Below are positions 7,525 through 17,469 of a stretch of 64,000 nt of DNA, one piece after another (position 1 is the first letter of the stretch; every line of letters starts with the position of its first letter). The notes under the pieces are model-generated. The model had not been told where the DNA came from. It saw only the letters and a program-made list of their open reading frames with translations, and made no database searches. The translations under genes and the position numbers were made by a program. This DNA comes from Bacillus tianshenii (lineage in GTDB: Bacteria > Bacillota > Bacilli > Bacillales > Bacillaceae_N): the NCBI GenBank assembly GCA_020524525.2, contig CP129018.1, positions 1,678,115 to 1,742,114 on the forward strand, written 5' to 3'.

Positions 7525-8091
7525 ATGAGAATACATTTGCTTAATTTATGGACGTTTTTTGATCCGCTTTACTTTCGGTGTACACGTTTAACTTACCTGC
7601 AAGAAAAGAAAAATATCCTTCGTATTCGGCTTACCACTTATAAAGGCCGGCCCGTTACACTGGCAGATGGCACACGTATTCACAGAAAAGATACACTTAT
7701 TAAGGTCCATTTGCACAACTGCCGTCTGCTTCAAGAGCTGAATGCGCTCGAACATGAGCTAAAAAAAGTACGCTACCTTTATCGTTCTGTTCAGGAGTCA
7801 TTACCAGAGCTTGTCTCGTATATCCAAAGCCATCCACAGCGAGATAAAATAAAAGGGATCGTCGGAATTACAGCCTTAAATAAAAGCTGTGAACGACTTG
7901 GCTTTGAAGTACATGCGATTTCCAATCCATTTTATAAATGGTTCAAAGTGTTTGCCCACCTGCCAATTCACTTAATTTCTATGCCGCAGCCTACACTTTC
8001 AAGCATCGCAAAACACGAGCCTACCTACTTATTCATGTCAACGGAAACGCTATTTGATAAATATAAAAATGAAAAAGCCAAAAGCACCTAA
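7525..8091 (+). CDS. ykoP: YkoP-like protein
   Basis: About 188 residues beginning MRIHLLNLWTFFDPLYFRCTRL, a soluble protein with a helical middle (LLQELNALEHELKKVRYLYRSVQESLPELV) and no signal peptide. It matches what I know of B. subtilis YkoP and lies next to a YkoQ-like metallophosphatase, as in B. subtilis. I chose the ATG at 7525 because AAAGGATGAAG precedes it; the in-frame sequence upstream has no such site and an irregular composition. Its function is not established. The terminator stem begins inside its last codons. Confidence 0.7.
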   Translation: MRIHLLNLWTFFDPLYFRCTRLTYLQEKKNILRIRLTTYKGRPVTLADGTRIHRKDTLIKVHLHNCRLLQELNALEHELKKVRYLYRSVQESLPELVSYIQSHPQRDKIKGIVGITALNKSCERLGFEVHAISNPFYKWFKVFAHLPIHLISMPQPTLSSIAKHEPTYLFMSTETLFDKYKNEKAKST

Positions 8092-8112
8092 ATTGGACTT
8101 TTGGCTTTTTTG
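8072..8112. terminator. Bidirectional terminator between ykoP and ykoQ
   Basis: AAAAAGCCAAAAG pairs with CTTTTGGCTTTTT around a 13-base loop. It overlaps the end of ykoP and abuts the metallophosphatase stop codon, serving both convergent genes. Confidence 0.8.
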
Positions 8113-8946
8113 TTATCCAGCACTCGCAGCTGTTTGTGATGGAATCATTAGTTTGTGAATCGTGATTTCAGGCCGACTTCCGACCCTAATATTGACGCCG
8201 GTTTGGCCTAATCCTTCATTAATATAGAAGCGTTTTCCGTCGTATTCCTGTAATCCTTTCACCATATCCATCCGCGGCAGCTTTCCCATCTTCACAAGGT
8301 GATACGCCTTCGGATAGCAAATCTGCCCGCCATGAAAGTGACCAGCAAGTAAATAGTCAACACGATAACCCTTCATGTGAAGGACAACGTTTGGATCGTG
8401 AGTTAAGACGAAATGATAGCCGCTTCCTACTTGTTGATAAGCAGCTTCTACATCACTACGGTTTGTACTATGATCATCAATTCCAATTAATTGAATCGTA
8501 TGCCCATCAATTTCAAGTGTCTTCGATTCGTTTTGTAATGTCTTACAATGATACGCTTCTAATATTTGTTGTAATGCTGTAAAGTTTTTCTTGCGTAAGA
8601 CATAATCATGGTTGCCAAATACAGCATAGATTCCATGCTTTGGATTTAATTTGTTAAAGGCTTTCAAGTAAGGAATGAGCTTAGGAATGCTTCTTTTACG
8701 GTCAAGGAAATCACCTGTTAAGGCAATGAGGTCAATCGGTTCGTCTTTTAGCTGTTCATAAATGTCTTGAGCTGAGACAGAAATGTTTTCAAGGTGCATA
8801 TCAGAGATTTGAAGTACGTTTAAGTGAAGAGATGATTCACCATCATTATCTATTTGAACATGATTTAATTGGACTTGCTTTGTATTATGATGCGCTCGGT
8901 ATAGTAATGAAGCGAGCGGTATAAACAATAAAAACAATAAGGCCAT
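8113..8946 (-). CDS. ykoQ: Membrane-anchored metallophosphoesterase, YkoQ-like
   Basis: About 277 residues: one N-terminal hydrophobic helix (MALLFLLFIPLASLLY) followed by a calcineurin-like phosphoesterase domain. All five metal-site motifs are visible in order: ISDMHLEN, GDFLDRK, GNHDY, LTHDPN and GHFHGGQ. Relatives include UDP-2,3-diacylglucosamine pyrophosphatase-like and YkoQ/YaeI enzymes; the natural substrate in Bacillus is not known to me. GGAGGTG 7 bases before the ATG at 8946 supports this start over the ATG ten codons upstream. It is convergent with ykoP. Confidence 0.85.
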   Translation of the reverse strand: MALLFLLFIPLASLLYRAHHNTKQVQLNHVQIDNDGESSLHLNVLQISDMHLENISVSAQDIYEQLKDEPIDLIALTGDFLDRKRSIPKLIPYLKAFNKLNPKHGIYAVFGNHDYVLRKKNFTALQQILEAYHCKTLQNESKTLEIDGHTIQLIGIDDHSTNRSDVEAAYQQVGSGYHFVLTHDPNVVLHMKGYRVDYLLAGHFHGGQICYPKAYHLVKMGKLPRMDMVKGLQEYDGKRFYINEGLGQTGVNIRVGSRPEITIHKLMIPSQTAASAG

Positions 8947-9036
8947 GAAGCAACACCTCCATGGTCCATTATACATAAAAATAAGTTAATTTCTGTTAGT
9001 AATTCATGGAGGCATTACCACTGCCAAAAATACTCT

Positions 9037-9939
9037 TTAATCAACTTCCTTGCCTGTTGAGCTTTGCCAAACCTCAAACCATTGCTGACGTGTTAGTTTG
9101 ATCTCTAATGCCTTTACAGCAGAGCGAATACGTTCTATGTTGCCAGTTCCGATAACAGGAAGAATGTTGGCTGGATGATTTAATAACCATGCATAGGCAA
9201 CTTGGTCGATGGAATCTGCCCCTACTTCTTCCATAATTTTTTCTAATGTTGAGCGGACACGTACAGCCTGCTCATTAGCTGCTTTAAATAATTTCCCGCC
9301 AGCAAGAGGCGACCATGCCATTGGTGAAATGCCCTTTTGCTGGCACTGCTCAATCGCCCCATTGTCAAAGCTGCCTAAATACAACGGTGAAATCTCAATT
9401 TGATTTGTTACAAGCGGGAAGCTCAAATATTCACTCAGCATATTAAATTGTGAAGGGGTAAAGTTTGAGACTCCAAAGTGTAGCACCTTTCCTTGTTTCT
9501 TAAGTGTTGTAAAGGCTTCAGCTACTTCTTCAGGGTCCATATATGGGTCTGGTCTATGTATAAGCAATGTATCAATATAATCTGTCTGAAAGTTTTTTAA
9601 TGAATTTTCGACTGACTGGAAGATGTGCTCTTTGCTTGTATCATAATATTTGATTTGATGTTCTGGCCGGTTTTTTGATTTTAATTTTATTCCGCACTTT
9701 GTAATGATTTGAAGGTCTTTTCTTAATCCTGGCTTTAGTGCTAATGCTTCTCCAAATAACTGCTCACATGTATAACTACCATATATATCCGCATGGTCAA
9801 TGGATGTAATGCCAAGCTCAGCTGTTTGCTCAACTAATTGTACTCGTTCTTCCTTGGTCATGTTCCAATCTGCCATTCTCCAATGCCCATGCACTAATCT
9901 TGAAAGCTTTAAATTATCACTTAATTTCACTTTTTCCAT
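9037..9939 (-). CDS. Aldo/keto reductase, YdhF-type
   Basis: About 300 residues forming a TIM-barrel NADPH-dependent oxidoreductase. The catalytic set is present: Asp and Tyr in TSIDHADIYGSY (about residues 48-53), Lys in IITKCG (about 81) and His in LLIHRPDPYMDP. The NADP-binding C-terminal pattern (PVIGTGNIERIRSAV) matches this family. The DHADIYGSY form is typical of the E. coli YdhF branch. The ATG at 9939 is chosen over the ATG 12 codons upstream because family members start near MEKVKLS. It appears to be a single-gene unit and the substrate is unknown. Confidence 0.85.
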   Translation of the reverse strand: MEKVKLSDNLKLSRLVHGHWRMADWNMTKEERVQLVEQTAELGITSIDHADIYGSYTCEQLFGEALALKPGLRKDLQIITKCGIKLKSKNRPEHQIKYYDTSKEHIFQSVENSLKNFQTDYIDTLLIHRPDPYMDPEEVAEAFTTLKKQGKVLHFGVSNFTPSQFNMLSEYLSFPLVTNQIEISPLYLGSFDNGAIEQCQQKGISPMAWSPLAGGKLFKAANEQAVRVRSTLEKIMEEVGADSIDQVAYAWLLNHPANILPVIGTGNIERIRSAVKALEIKLTRQQWFEVWQSSTGKEVD

Positions 9940-10116
9940 TATCAATGCCTCACTTTCTTCATGTTGGTACAACATTTCACGTCCTTCATTCTAACAAACT
10001 TGTACTCGAAATCTCTCCTATTTCGTTTTCCCCTATTTAATGAAAAGATGTTTCACCTCCTGCACAATAGGAAAAAAATTTTATATAAAACCTTTTATGA
10101 AAAGAGGGAGGGTGAA

Positions 10117-10923
10117 ATGGAAAAAGGAACAAACGTTTGGAAGACACTTAAATTTCAAAAACACTTAATGAGCTATGAAGATGACGTGATCGCTGAAGAA
10201 TTTCCACTAACTATTCTAATTAATGGTCAAGAATTTGCTACGATGGCCTGCACACCTGCCAATCTCAAGGAGCTTGTCGTTGGCTTTCTTGCTTCAGAAG
10301 GCATTATCCTTACTTATTCTGATATTCAGACGATATCCATTGATTCTACAGATGGATTTGCTTATGTAGAACTAAATAAACCTTTTACAAATGATCAAGC
10401 ATCTCAAAAACGCTGGATCGGCTCCTGTTGCGGGAAAAGCAGAGTTTTTTATTTTAAAAATGATGTCAAAACAGCAAGAACGATTACATCACAAATGACC
10501 ATCACTCCAGCGCAATGTATGGAGCTTATGAACACATTTCAATACGAAGCAACAATGTTTCAGCAAACAGGCGGCGTCCATCAAGCATCCATAGCAACAG
10601 AACACGGGTTAATGATTAGTTTCGCGGATATAGGCAGGCATAATGCACTCGATAAGCTGTATGGAAAAGTGCTCATAGACAGAATTCCTTTACGTAACAA
10701 ATTGATTATTTTCAGTGGAAGAATTTCTTCAGAAGTATTGTTGAAAGTCTCAAAAATGAGAATCGGGCTCGTTCTTTCTAAGTCAGCCCCTACTAACCTT
10801 GCATTACAGCTTGCACAAGACTTAAATATTACTGCTATCGGGTTTATAAGAGGGGACCGTATGAATGTCTACACTCACGAAAAGCGAATAAACAGTTCTC
10901 ATCATTATGAAGAAAAAGCCTAG
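10117..10923 (+). CDS. fdhD: FdhD sulfurtransferase, formate dehydrogenase maturation
   Basis: 268 residues. FdhD transfers sulfur to the molybdenum cofactor of formate dehydrogenase, which is needed for activity. The sulfur-relay motif GSCCGKS (Cys104-Cys105) is present, as are GGVHQASIA, the [11 protein letters not shown] cofactor-binding motif and [19 protein letters not shown] precedes the ATG at 10117. The gene overlaps the formate dehydrogenase reading frame end to end and forms an operon with it and a DUF1641 gene. Confidence 0.93.
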   Translation: MEKGTNVWKTLKFQKHLMSYEDDVIAEEFPLTILINGQEFATMACTPANLKELVVGFLASEGIILTYSDIQTISIDSTDGFAYVELNKPFTNDQASQKRWIGSCCGKSRVFYFKNDVKTARTITSQMTITPAQCMELMNTFQYEATMFQQTGGVHQASIATEHGLMISFADIGRHNALDKLYGKVLIDRIPLRNKLIIFSGRISSEVLLKVSKMRIGLVLSKSAPTNLALQLAQDLNITAIGFIRGDRMNVYTHEKRINSSHHYEEKA

Positions 10924-10942
10924 CAGAAGGAGGAATTTCATT

Positions 10943-13894
10943 TTGCCTGAGAAGGAACATACGACCGTTACGATTAATGGCCATGATTACACTGCAGCTC
11001 GAGACCAAAACTTGTTAGAACTGATCAATGAAACCGACGAAACCATCCCACAAATTTGTTATAACGAGGCGCTTGGTCCAATTGAAACGTGCGATACATG
11101 TATCATTGAAGTAAATGGTGAATTAAAACGTGCCTGCGGAACAAGAATAGACGCCGGCATGCAAATCAACACCCAAATCCCCCAAGTGAAAGAAGCCCAA
11201 AAAGAAGCGCTCGATAATATCTTAGAAAAGCATGAACTCTATTGCACAGTATGTGATTACAACAATGGCGAATGCGAGATTCATAACACAGTGGCTGATT
11301 TCGGCTTAGATCATCAATCTAAAGAATTCAAACCTTCCACATATGAAGTTGATCGTTCACACCCTTTCTATCGTTATGATCCAAACCAATGTATACTTTG
11401 TGCCCGCTGTGTTGAAGTGTGTCAGGATGTTGAAGTGAATGAAACACTGACCATTGATTGGGAGCGCAATGAACCTCGCGTTATATGGGACAATGATGTA
11501 TCAATTGATCAATCTTCATGTGTGAGCTGCGGTCAGTGTGTGACTGTTTGTCCATGTAATGCATTGATTGAGAAGGATATGGAGCATGAAGCTGGCTTTT
11601 TAACAGACCAAAAACCAGGCACACTCCGCTCGATGATTGATCTAACGAAAAAAGCAGAATCAGGATACGGGCCTTTATTTGCAGCTTCCGATACAGAAGC
11701 CGCAATGCGCCAGGAACGAATTAAGAAAACAAAGACTGTCTGCACGTATTGCGGTGTTGGATGTAGCTTTGATATTTGGACAAAAGATCGGAAAATATTA
11801 AAAGTACATCCACATTCAGAAGCACCAGCAAACGGAATCTCCACCTGTATTAAAGGGAAGTTTGGCTGGGATTACGTGAATAGTGAAGAACGGCTTACAA
11901 AACCTCTTATCCGTCGTGGCGACTCGTTTGAAGAAGTCGAGTGGGATGAAGCCATTACATATATAGCGAATCGCTTTCGTGAAATTAAAGATGAGCACGG
12001 AGCCGACGCATTAGGTTTCATCGCCTCTTCTAAAGCAACAAATGAAGAATCCTATCTTATGCAAAAATTAGCACGGCAAGTTATTGGAACAAACAATGTC
12101 GACAACTGTTCCCGTTATTGTCAAAGCCCCGCTACAAAAGGGTTGTTTCGGACAGTTGGGCACGGCGGAGACAGCGGTTCAATTGACGATATTGCTTCAG
12201 CTGACCTCGTTATAACAATCGGATCAAACACTGCTGAATCACACCCTGTATTAGCATCCAGAATTAAACGTTCTCAAAAGCTTCACGGACAAAAGCTACT
12301 TGTATTTGACTTACGTAAGCACGAAATGGCTGAGCGTGCAGATCACTTCTATCAACCAAAGTCTGGAACCGACCTCGTCTGGGTCTCAGCTATTACAAAA
12401 TATATTCTGGACAAAGGATGGGAAGATAAGCAATTTCTCAAAGAATGGGTAAATGGCTTAGATGAATACCGAGAAAGCCTGCAAAAATTCACGCTTGATT
12501 ATGCCGAACAGCTAACAGGAATTTCCGCAGAAACGCTTAAACAATTAGCAGAAGAAATTGCTCATACAGATAAGGTCGCCATTTGCTGGGCAATGGGCGT
12601 AACTCAGCATTCATTAGGAAGCGATACAAGTACAGCCATTTCAAACCTTCTCTTAGTCACAGGAAATTATCGAAGACCAGGCACAGGTGCTTATCCACTG
12701 CGCGGTCACAACAATGTTCAAGGGTGCAGTGACTTTGGCAGTATGCCGAACTTCTTCCCTGGTTATGAGAAAACAACGGATGAGCAAGCTCGTAAGCGTT
12801 ATGAACAAGCTTGGCGTGTGAACTTGCCGAGCGAACCAGGCATGGATAATCACGAAATGATTAAAGCCATCCATGAAGATAAATTAAAATCATTTTATGT
12901 CATAGGTGAAGATACTGGAATCGTTGATGCAAATATTAACTATGTGACAGATGCGTTTGAAAAGCTTGAATTTTTTATCGTTCAAGATTTGTTTTTCACT
13001 GCAACTGCACAGTATGCAGATGTCGTTCTACCTGCTGTACCGAGCTTGGAAAAGGAAGGGACATTTACGAACACAGAACGTCGTATTCAGCGACTCTACA
13101 AAGCGCTTGAACCTGTTGGTGACTCAAAGCCTGATTGGGAAATCTTAATGATGCTCGCAAAAGAATTTGGCTATGATTGGGGCTACACACACCCGAGTGA
13201 AATTATGGAGGAATCAGCCAAGATTTCACCGCTATTTGCCGGGGTCAACTATGAAAGGTTAGAAGGGTACCAATCATTGCAATGGCCAGTAGCGGAAGAT
13301 GGCACAGACGAGCCGATGCTCTTTACAGAAGGGTTTCCGTTTGATGATGGGAAAGCAAAGCTTTATCCATTAGATTTTGAACTACCATTTGATACAACCG
13401 AAGAATATGATTTGCATGTCAATAACGGCCGGCTTCTTGAACATTTCCATGAAGGAAACATGACCTATAAGGTGCCGGGCATTGTAAGCAAGACTCCAAA
13501 CCCATTCATTGAAGTCTCGCCAACACTTGCGAAAGAACGCGACATAGAGGAAGGTGCTGAAGTCAAGCTCATTTCCGATGCAGGTGAAGCAACCGGCACT
13601 GTTACCATTACCGACCGTGTCCGCGACAATGAATTATTTATACCGTTAAGTGCAAATGGAAAATCAGCGGTCAATTATTTGACAGATAATCGTGTTGATA
13701 AAGACTCCGACACACCAACCTACAAGGAAATTGCCGTGAAAATGAAAGTACTGAAGAAAAAAGGAAAATCGCCTATTCCATCTAACAACCATCGACGTGG
13801 AAATCGACAGCCACAAATAAGTGTAAAGGTGAATGAAAAATGGCAGCGCGATGACTACCAATTCCCGGGAAGAAAGGTGGATCATGATGGCTAA
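10943..13894 (+). CDS. Molybdenum formate dehydrogenase catalytic protein (YrhE/YjgC-like)
   Basis: 983-residue cytosolic oxidoreductase that oxidises formate to CO2. Order: N-terminal [2Fe-2S] domain ([15 protein letters not shown]), a His/Cys-rich NuoG-type cluster region ([15 protein letters not shown]), two [4Fe-4S] motifs ([25 protein letters not shown]), then the molybdopterin domain with its own [4Fe-4S] site CTYCGVGC (from Cys267). The Mo ligand appears to be Cys393 in SRYCQSP, not selenocysteine. A C-terminal molybdopterin dinucleotide-binding domain ends the protein. The TTG at 10943 has AGAAGGAGG 9 bases upstream; an ATG 12 codons earlier lies in fdhD without a site. Confidence 0.92.
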   Translation: MPEKEHTTVTINGHDYTAARDQNLLELINETDETIPQICYNEALGPIETCDTCIIEVNGELKRACGTRIDAGMQINTQIPQVKEAQKEALDNILEKHELYCTVCDYNNGECEIHNTVADFGLDHQSKEFKPSTYEVDRSHPFYRYDPNQCILCARCVEVCQDVEVNETLTIDWERNEPRVIWDNDVSIDQSSCVSCGQCVTVCPCNALIEKDMEHEAGFLTDQKPGTLRSMIDLTKKAESGYGPLFAASDTEAAMRQERIKKTKTVCTYCGVGCSFDIWTKDRKILKVHPHSEAPANGISTCIKGKFGWDYVNSEERLTKPLIRRGDSFEEVEWDEAITYIANRFREIKDEHGADALGFIASSKATNEESYLMQKLARQVIGTNNVDNCSRYCQSPATKGLFRTVGHGGDSGSIDDIASADLVITIGSNTAESHPVLASRIKRSQKLHGQKLLVFDLRKHEMAERADHFYQPKSGTDLVWVSAITKYILDKGWEDKQFLKEWVNGLDEYRESLQKFTLDYAEQLTGISAETLKQLAEEIAHTDKVAICWAMGVTQHSLGSDTSTAISNLLLVTGNYRRPGTGAYPLRGHNNVQGCSDFGSMPNFFPGYEKTTDEQARKRYEQAWRVNLPSEPGMDNHEMIKAIHEDKLKSFYVIGEDTGIVDANINYVTDAFEKLEFFIVQDLFFTATAQYADVVLPAVPSLEKEGTFTNTERRIQRLYKALEPVGDSKPDWEILMMLAKEFGYDWGYTHPSEIMEESAKISPLFAGVNYERLEGYQSLQWPVAEDGTDEPMLFTEGFPFDDGKAKLYPLDFELPFDTTEEYDLHVNNGRLLEHFHEGNMTYKVPGIVSKTPNPFIEVSPTLAKERDIEEGAEVKLISDAGEATGTVTITDRVRDNELFIPLSANGKSAVNYLTDNRVDKDSDTPTYKEIAVKMKVLKKKGKSPIPSNNHRRGNRQPQISVKVNEKWQRDDYQFPGRKVDHDG

Positions 13895-14354
13895 AGCAAT
13901 CTCAAATATCAAAAAAATGGACGTCCCTAAAGAAATTCAAGTCGATAAAGACGTACAAGAAATCAAAGAAGCCCTCTCTGAAAACAAAGAGGCTGTGCTA
14001 AAAGGAATTAAGCTACTTCGCGCTTTAGATGATGGCGATACATTAGATTTACTGTATGCTCTTACGAAGCAAAAAAAAGAAGCCATTCATAACTTCTCGG
14101 AAGAATTAAATAGACCCCAATATTCAAAGATATTCGAAAACCTTCCAGAGATGATGTTTCTATTTGGAGAGCTTGATTTACCTGCTATTCGAAACATTAC
14201 AGGCCGTATTAACGAAGGATTGAAAACAGCTGAAGCTGAAAGCCAATCCCATAAGACAAGCTATATGGACTTAGCAAAAGCATTAAAAGACCCTGATATT
14301 AATCGAAGCATCACCATGGCCCTCTACTTTCTTAAAGGAATGGGCCGAGAGTAA
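13887..14354 (+). CDS. DUF1641 protein, YrhD/YjgD-like
   Basis: About 155 residues of helical, charged sequence containing the conserved [23 protein letters not shown] and [11 protein letters not shown] stretches of DUF1641. In Bacillus this family sits beside the FdhA-type formate dehydrogenase (yrhD with yrhE), as here, so it is probably an accessory or regulatory partner of the enzyme. The start overlaps the end of the dehydrogenase gene; ATG at 13887 has AAAGGTGG 6 bases upstream, while the adjacent ATG at 13884 is only 3 bases away. Confidence 0.8.
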   Translation: MAKAISNIKKMDVPKEIQVDKDVQEIKEALSENKEAVLKGIKLLRALDDGDTLDLLYALTKQKKEAIHNFSEELNRPQYSKIFENLPEMMFLFGELDLPAIRNITGRINEGLKTAEAESQSHKTSYMDLAKALKDPDINRSITMALYFLKGMGRE

Positions 14355-14364
14355 ATGGAAAAAA

Positions 14365-14388
14365 TCCCGCACAACCGTTTGTGCGGGA
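14365..14388. terminator. Bidirectional terminator
   Basis: TCCCGCACAA pairs perfectly with TTGTGCGGGA around CCGT, flanked by an A run on the left and CCTTTT on the right. It separates the convergent DUF1641 and MurE-like genes. Confidence 0.8.
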
Positions 14389-14392
14389 CCTT

Positions 14393-15874
14393 TTATCTTG
14401 CCATTTGATTGATCTCCTTCTCCAATGACCATTCATTGTCGACAAACCTTACCGTTTCATTGTCATTCTTTGTCGCTAAGGCATAGTCTTGCTGATAAGG
14501 CTCATTTCCTTTCCCGGTTATAATCACCCAGTCTCCTTCCTCAGCACGTTCAAGCGCTTCTTTTATCGCAAGTGTTCGATCTGAACAGAACGTACCATTG
14601 GAATGCCCACAGCCGCGCTGCAGTCGGTTCATCTCTGCTTCCATAATCTCTTTCGGCACATGATTCAAATCATCAAGCGTTAAGATATATTCATCACTAA
14701 GCTTCGAAGAAACAGCCAGCATCTCTTCTCGTTTGCTTGTATCCCGATTTCCACGATAGCCAAACACATGCATAATACGCCGAGCGCCAGACTTCTTCGC
14801 CGTATTCAAGCAATGATAAATAGCAGAAGCCGTATGGGCATAATCGACAACAACCGTTATCCCTTGCGTTGTTTTCATTAATTCAAACCGCCCAGGGACG
14901 TGTTGAAGATGCTTCAAAGACGCAGTTATTTCATTCGCTTCTACTCCACATTCATTTGCTACGATATACGCAAGCGACGCATTGCAAATATTATGCTGAC
15001 CTGGAATCGATAAGGCAAGCGTTAAGTTTGTCCCTTTTCGATTCAGCGTGCCAATTGATTTAAATGATTTGAAATGATGCGTAAGCTGAATATCATTTGT
15101 TTCCTCTTCCCCAACCGAAAGCGTCGCAACACCTTTTGCACGAAGATCTTCCGCTAATCGCTTCGCCCACTGGTCTTCTGCATAAATAATTGCTCTACCG
15201 TCTTCTTTCAGCTGATCAAACAGCTTACATTTCGTTTCAAAGTAATTCTCCATCGTCTTATGGTAGTCTAAATGATCACGATCCAGGTTTGTAAACAGCG
15301 CATAATCAAAGCTAATCCCTTCAATCCGATGCTGTGAGATCCCATGTGAAGACACTTCCATAATGACAAAATCATCTTCACTTTCACTCAACAGCCTGTT
15401 TAACTCCAACGGTTCTGGGGTAGTGTTAATTGATGGAAATTCTTGTCCGTTTACAATATTTTTCACTGAGCCAAATAAAGCACACGAATAACCGGCAGTC
15501 TCTAAGATATGCTTCACCATATAGGAAGTCGTCGTCTTCCCGTTCGTACCAGTTATGCCGATCATCCTCTTCCGTCGTGAAGGCTCTCCATAAAACTTAC
15601 TCGCTAGCTTCGCAAGTACTTTACGACTATTGGACACTCGTATATATGGAACATCTAACGCAAGGTCCTTTTCTCCAACAATCAAGCTCGCCCCTGCTTG
15701 TATCGCGTCCGCTATATAATCATGGCCATCAGCAGCATGTCCACTTATCGCTACAAAAAGGAATCCTTCCTCTACCTTTAACGAATTCGCTGTGATGCCT
15801 TTAATCATGAAGTTATTATCTCTTTCTATTCCTTCCACCTCTTCAATACCAGTAATCAATTCATGAATATTCAT
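14393..15874 (-). CDS. MurE-like Mur ligase with altered amino-acid-binding motif
   Basis: 493 residues with all three Mur-ligase domains: an N-terminal UDP-sugar-binding region (ITANSLKVEEGFLFVAI), the ATP P-loop GITGTNGKTTT (106-116), the STTP/NTTP-type NTTPEPLEL, and a C-terminal domain with DYAHTASA and FGYRGNRDTSKRE. MurE adds residue three of the peptidoglycan stem. The meso-diaminopimelate-selective DNPR motif expected in the C-terminal domain is replaced by DDLNHVPKE near residue 396. The gene stands alone, outside any division/cell-wall cluster. It is therefore probably a paralogue with a different amino acid or substrate. AAGGGGA supports the start. Confidence 0.8.
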   Translation of the reverse strand: MNIHELITGIEEVEGIERDNNFMIKGITANSLKVEEGFLFVAISGHAADGHDYIADAIQAGASLIVGEKDLALDVPYIRVSNSRKVLAKLASKFYGEPSRRKRMIGITGTNGKTTTSYMVKHILETAGYSCALFGSVKNIVNGQEFPSINTTPEPLELNRLLSESEDDFVIMEVSSHGISQHRIEGISFDYALFTNLDRDHLDYHKTMENYFETKCKLFDQLKEDGRAIIYAEDQWAKRLAEDLRAKGVATLSVGEEETNDIQLTHHFKSFKSIGTLNRKGTNLTLALSIPGQHNICNASLAYIVANECGVEANEITASLKHLQHVPGRFELMKTTQGITVVVDYAHTASAIYHCLNTAKKSGARRIMHVFGYRGNRDTSKREEMLAVSSKLSDEYILTLDDLNHVPKEIMEAEMNRLQRGCGHSNGTFCSDRTLAIKEALERAEEGDWVIITGKGNEPYQQDYALATKNDNETVRFVDNEWSLEKEINQMAR

Positions 15875-16103
15875 CTCGGTATTCCCCTTAGCAGTAATTT
15901 AGTTTTATTCCGTATTCCCTTATTCTTTGATTAACCTTGATTATCAATTCGTAAACTTGTATTATTTTTTAGTCGATTGGGAAGTGGAAGTTATGGGAAG
16001 GTTGAGGTGAAAATTAAATTAAATACGGTAAGTGAAATTTTAAATTTTGAATTGATTGTTCCTCTTCTGCTCATATGAGAGCGTTCTATAAACGATTAAG
16101 AAG

Positions 16104-16137
16104 AAAAGGTTGAGCTGCTTGATCGCCCCAACCTTTT
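16104..16137. terminator. Hairpin, possible terminator
   Basis: AAAAGGTTG and CAACCTTTT pair around a 16-base loop and are flanked by A and T rich sequence. It lies in the 15875-16540 gene-free stretch, whose other content is the CRISPR remnant and AT-rich sequence. Confidence 0.5.
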
Positions 16138-16187
16138 ATTTGTTATTTCTTTTGCTATTATCCGCTACGAAAAATGTGATTAGTGAA

Positions 16188-16348
16188 ATTTTAACCCACG
16201 CACTCATATAGAGTGCGACGAAACATCTCAACACTTATCAGACATTATGTTGATTTCAATCCACACACTCATATAGAGTGCGACCAGGCAGATTAGGAGT
16301 ATCGTTGCCCCACACAAATTTCAATCCACACACTCATAAGAGTGCGAC
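16188..16348 (-). CRISPR. Minimal type I-C-like CRISPR array: 3 repeats, 2 spacers, no cas genes
   Basis: Repeats lie at 16188-16219, 16253-16284 and 16318-16348. On the minus strand the unit reads GTCGCACTC...GTGGATTGAAAT, with the short GCACTC/GAGTGTG stem and the ATTGAAAT end of type I-C repeats known in Bacillus. The first repeat differs from the second at three positions, two of them in the ATTGAAAT end, as terminal repeats often do. The third has lost one base in the loop. Two distinct 33-base spacers (16220-16252 and 16285-16317) separate them. No cas gene is present in the window, so this is a remnant or depends on cas genes elsewhere. Confidence 0.88.
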
Positions 16349-16543
16349 AGCGATTTCTGAACAAATCTATTTATTATTAGGTAGATTCAGTTCAAAATCC
16401 GCTATTTTCTTTGATAAAATAAAGAACCTAATAATAATTATAGCAAATAATGTTTATAAAGTTACAATATAAAGAAATATAAGTGTCTTTTTTAAAGAAA
16501 GAGCTATAGTGAGCTATTAAATGACTCATAGTTGTGTTGGTAT

Positions 16544-16939
16544 TTACCCTTTAATTAATTCTGCTGCAACCTTCACTGTTATATCTTTTAGTTCATTATA
16601 ACCCCATTCTGTTAATCTCTTAACTACTGTACTAGTTTTTTCTTCACCAGTATCCGTTGGGTTGATGTTCAATTTACTCTCTACATAACTAAGACCTCTT
16701 GGTGACACCATTAGAAGCTTAGTATTCACCATCACCGGTAATTTCTCACGTCCACCTACTACAAACTCCACATTAGTGATCAAACCTTCGTTGACTAACT
16801 TTTGTAACGCAACAATAAAAACATCATTACTTAATTCAAGTTTTTCTGCTGTTATGCTTTCCATATCAGGCAAGTCCTTTTGGTACTCAGTATAATATGC
16901 TAATAAAACTTTTTGTTTAATATCTAACCCCTTCATCAC
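16544..16939 (-). CDS. Small winged-helix-like protein, possibly YjcQ family
   Basis: 131 residues, soluble. The segment ESITAEKLELSNDVFIVALQKLVNEGLITNV looks like a helix-turn-helix or winged helix, followed by LLMVSPRGLSYVESK, which resembles the TxKGxxYL end of phage-associated YjcQ proteins. That likeness is weak. The start overlaps the stop of the 83-residue gene upstream by 4 bases, so the two form a coupled pair at the left end of the accessory segment. Function unknown. Confidence 0.6.
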   Translation of the reverse strand: MMKGLDIKQKVLLAYYTEYQKDLPDMESITAEKLELSNDVFIVALQKLVNEGLITNVEFVVGGREKLPVMVNTKLLMVSPRGLSYVESKLNINPTDTGEEKTSTVVKRLTEWGYNELKDITVKVAAELIKG

Positions 16940-17187
16940 TTATACATATCTCCTATTTTAATTTGAACATCAACATAGATATCCCCAGCTTCTTTTGGTG
17001 TAATACCAAATTTTTCACTAGCTAATTTCGCAACAATTTGATCATGTACCTCAGGTAAATAATTCTCCCCTTCGTTCGTGATAGCATTATAATTACTATC
17101 CATATAAACAAAAATACTCTTAATTTGGTCCTCTAATTCGTTAACCATTTTTTCAACTGCAGAATGCGGATTTCTGTATTTATACAA
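16936..17187 (-). CDS. Hypothetical protein, first gene of a coupled pair
   Basis: 83 residues, not recognised. It starts MYKYRNPHSAVEKMVNELEDQIKSIF, is soluble and acidic, and has a helical N-terminal half. GGAGAGTG lies 5-7 bases upstream. Its stop overlaps the start of the winged-helix-like gene. Codon use is AT rich, like the rest of 16.4-21 kb. Confidence 0.6.
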   Translation of the reverse strand: MYKYRNPHSAVEKMVNELEDQIKSIFVYMDSNYNAITNEGENYLPEVHDQIVAKLASEKFGITPKEAGDIYVDVQIKIGDMYK

Positions 17188-17238
17188 GTCAACACTCTCC
17201 TTCCACCTACTCTATTTAACAAAAGGATATATTTCCCT

Positions 17239-17460
17239 TTATATAAAAATTTCATGTTTTTCAAAAATAGATACCAAATATAACAATGCAATAATGGAGT
17301 ATATTGATACAATCTTAACAGTAACCTTTCGAGGAATATTAATCATTATTAATATTTTCCCTATCAACATGCTTGTCACAATAACAATTAAAGAAATACC
17401 CCCAAGCGCATATGCGATATTGTCAAATGTTTCAGTATATACTTTAAAAAATACATCCAT
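17239..17460 (-). CDS. Small two-helix membrane protein
   Basis: 73 residues with two hydrophobic helices (YALGGISLIVIVTSMLIGKILI and KIVSIYSIIALLYLVSIF) separated by a short basic loop (NIPRKVTVK). It is not recognised. I chose ATG at 17460, which has AAAGGGG 10 bases upstream; an upstream TTG at 17469 is too close to that site. It stands 52 bases from the coupled pair and may be cotranscribed with it. Confidence 0.5.
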   Translation of the reverse strand: MDVFFKVYTETFDNIAYALGGISLIVIVTSMLIGKILIMINIPRKVTVKIVSIYSIIALLYLVSIFEKHEIFI

Positions 17461-17469
17461 ACTCTTCAA

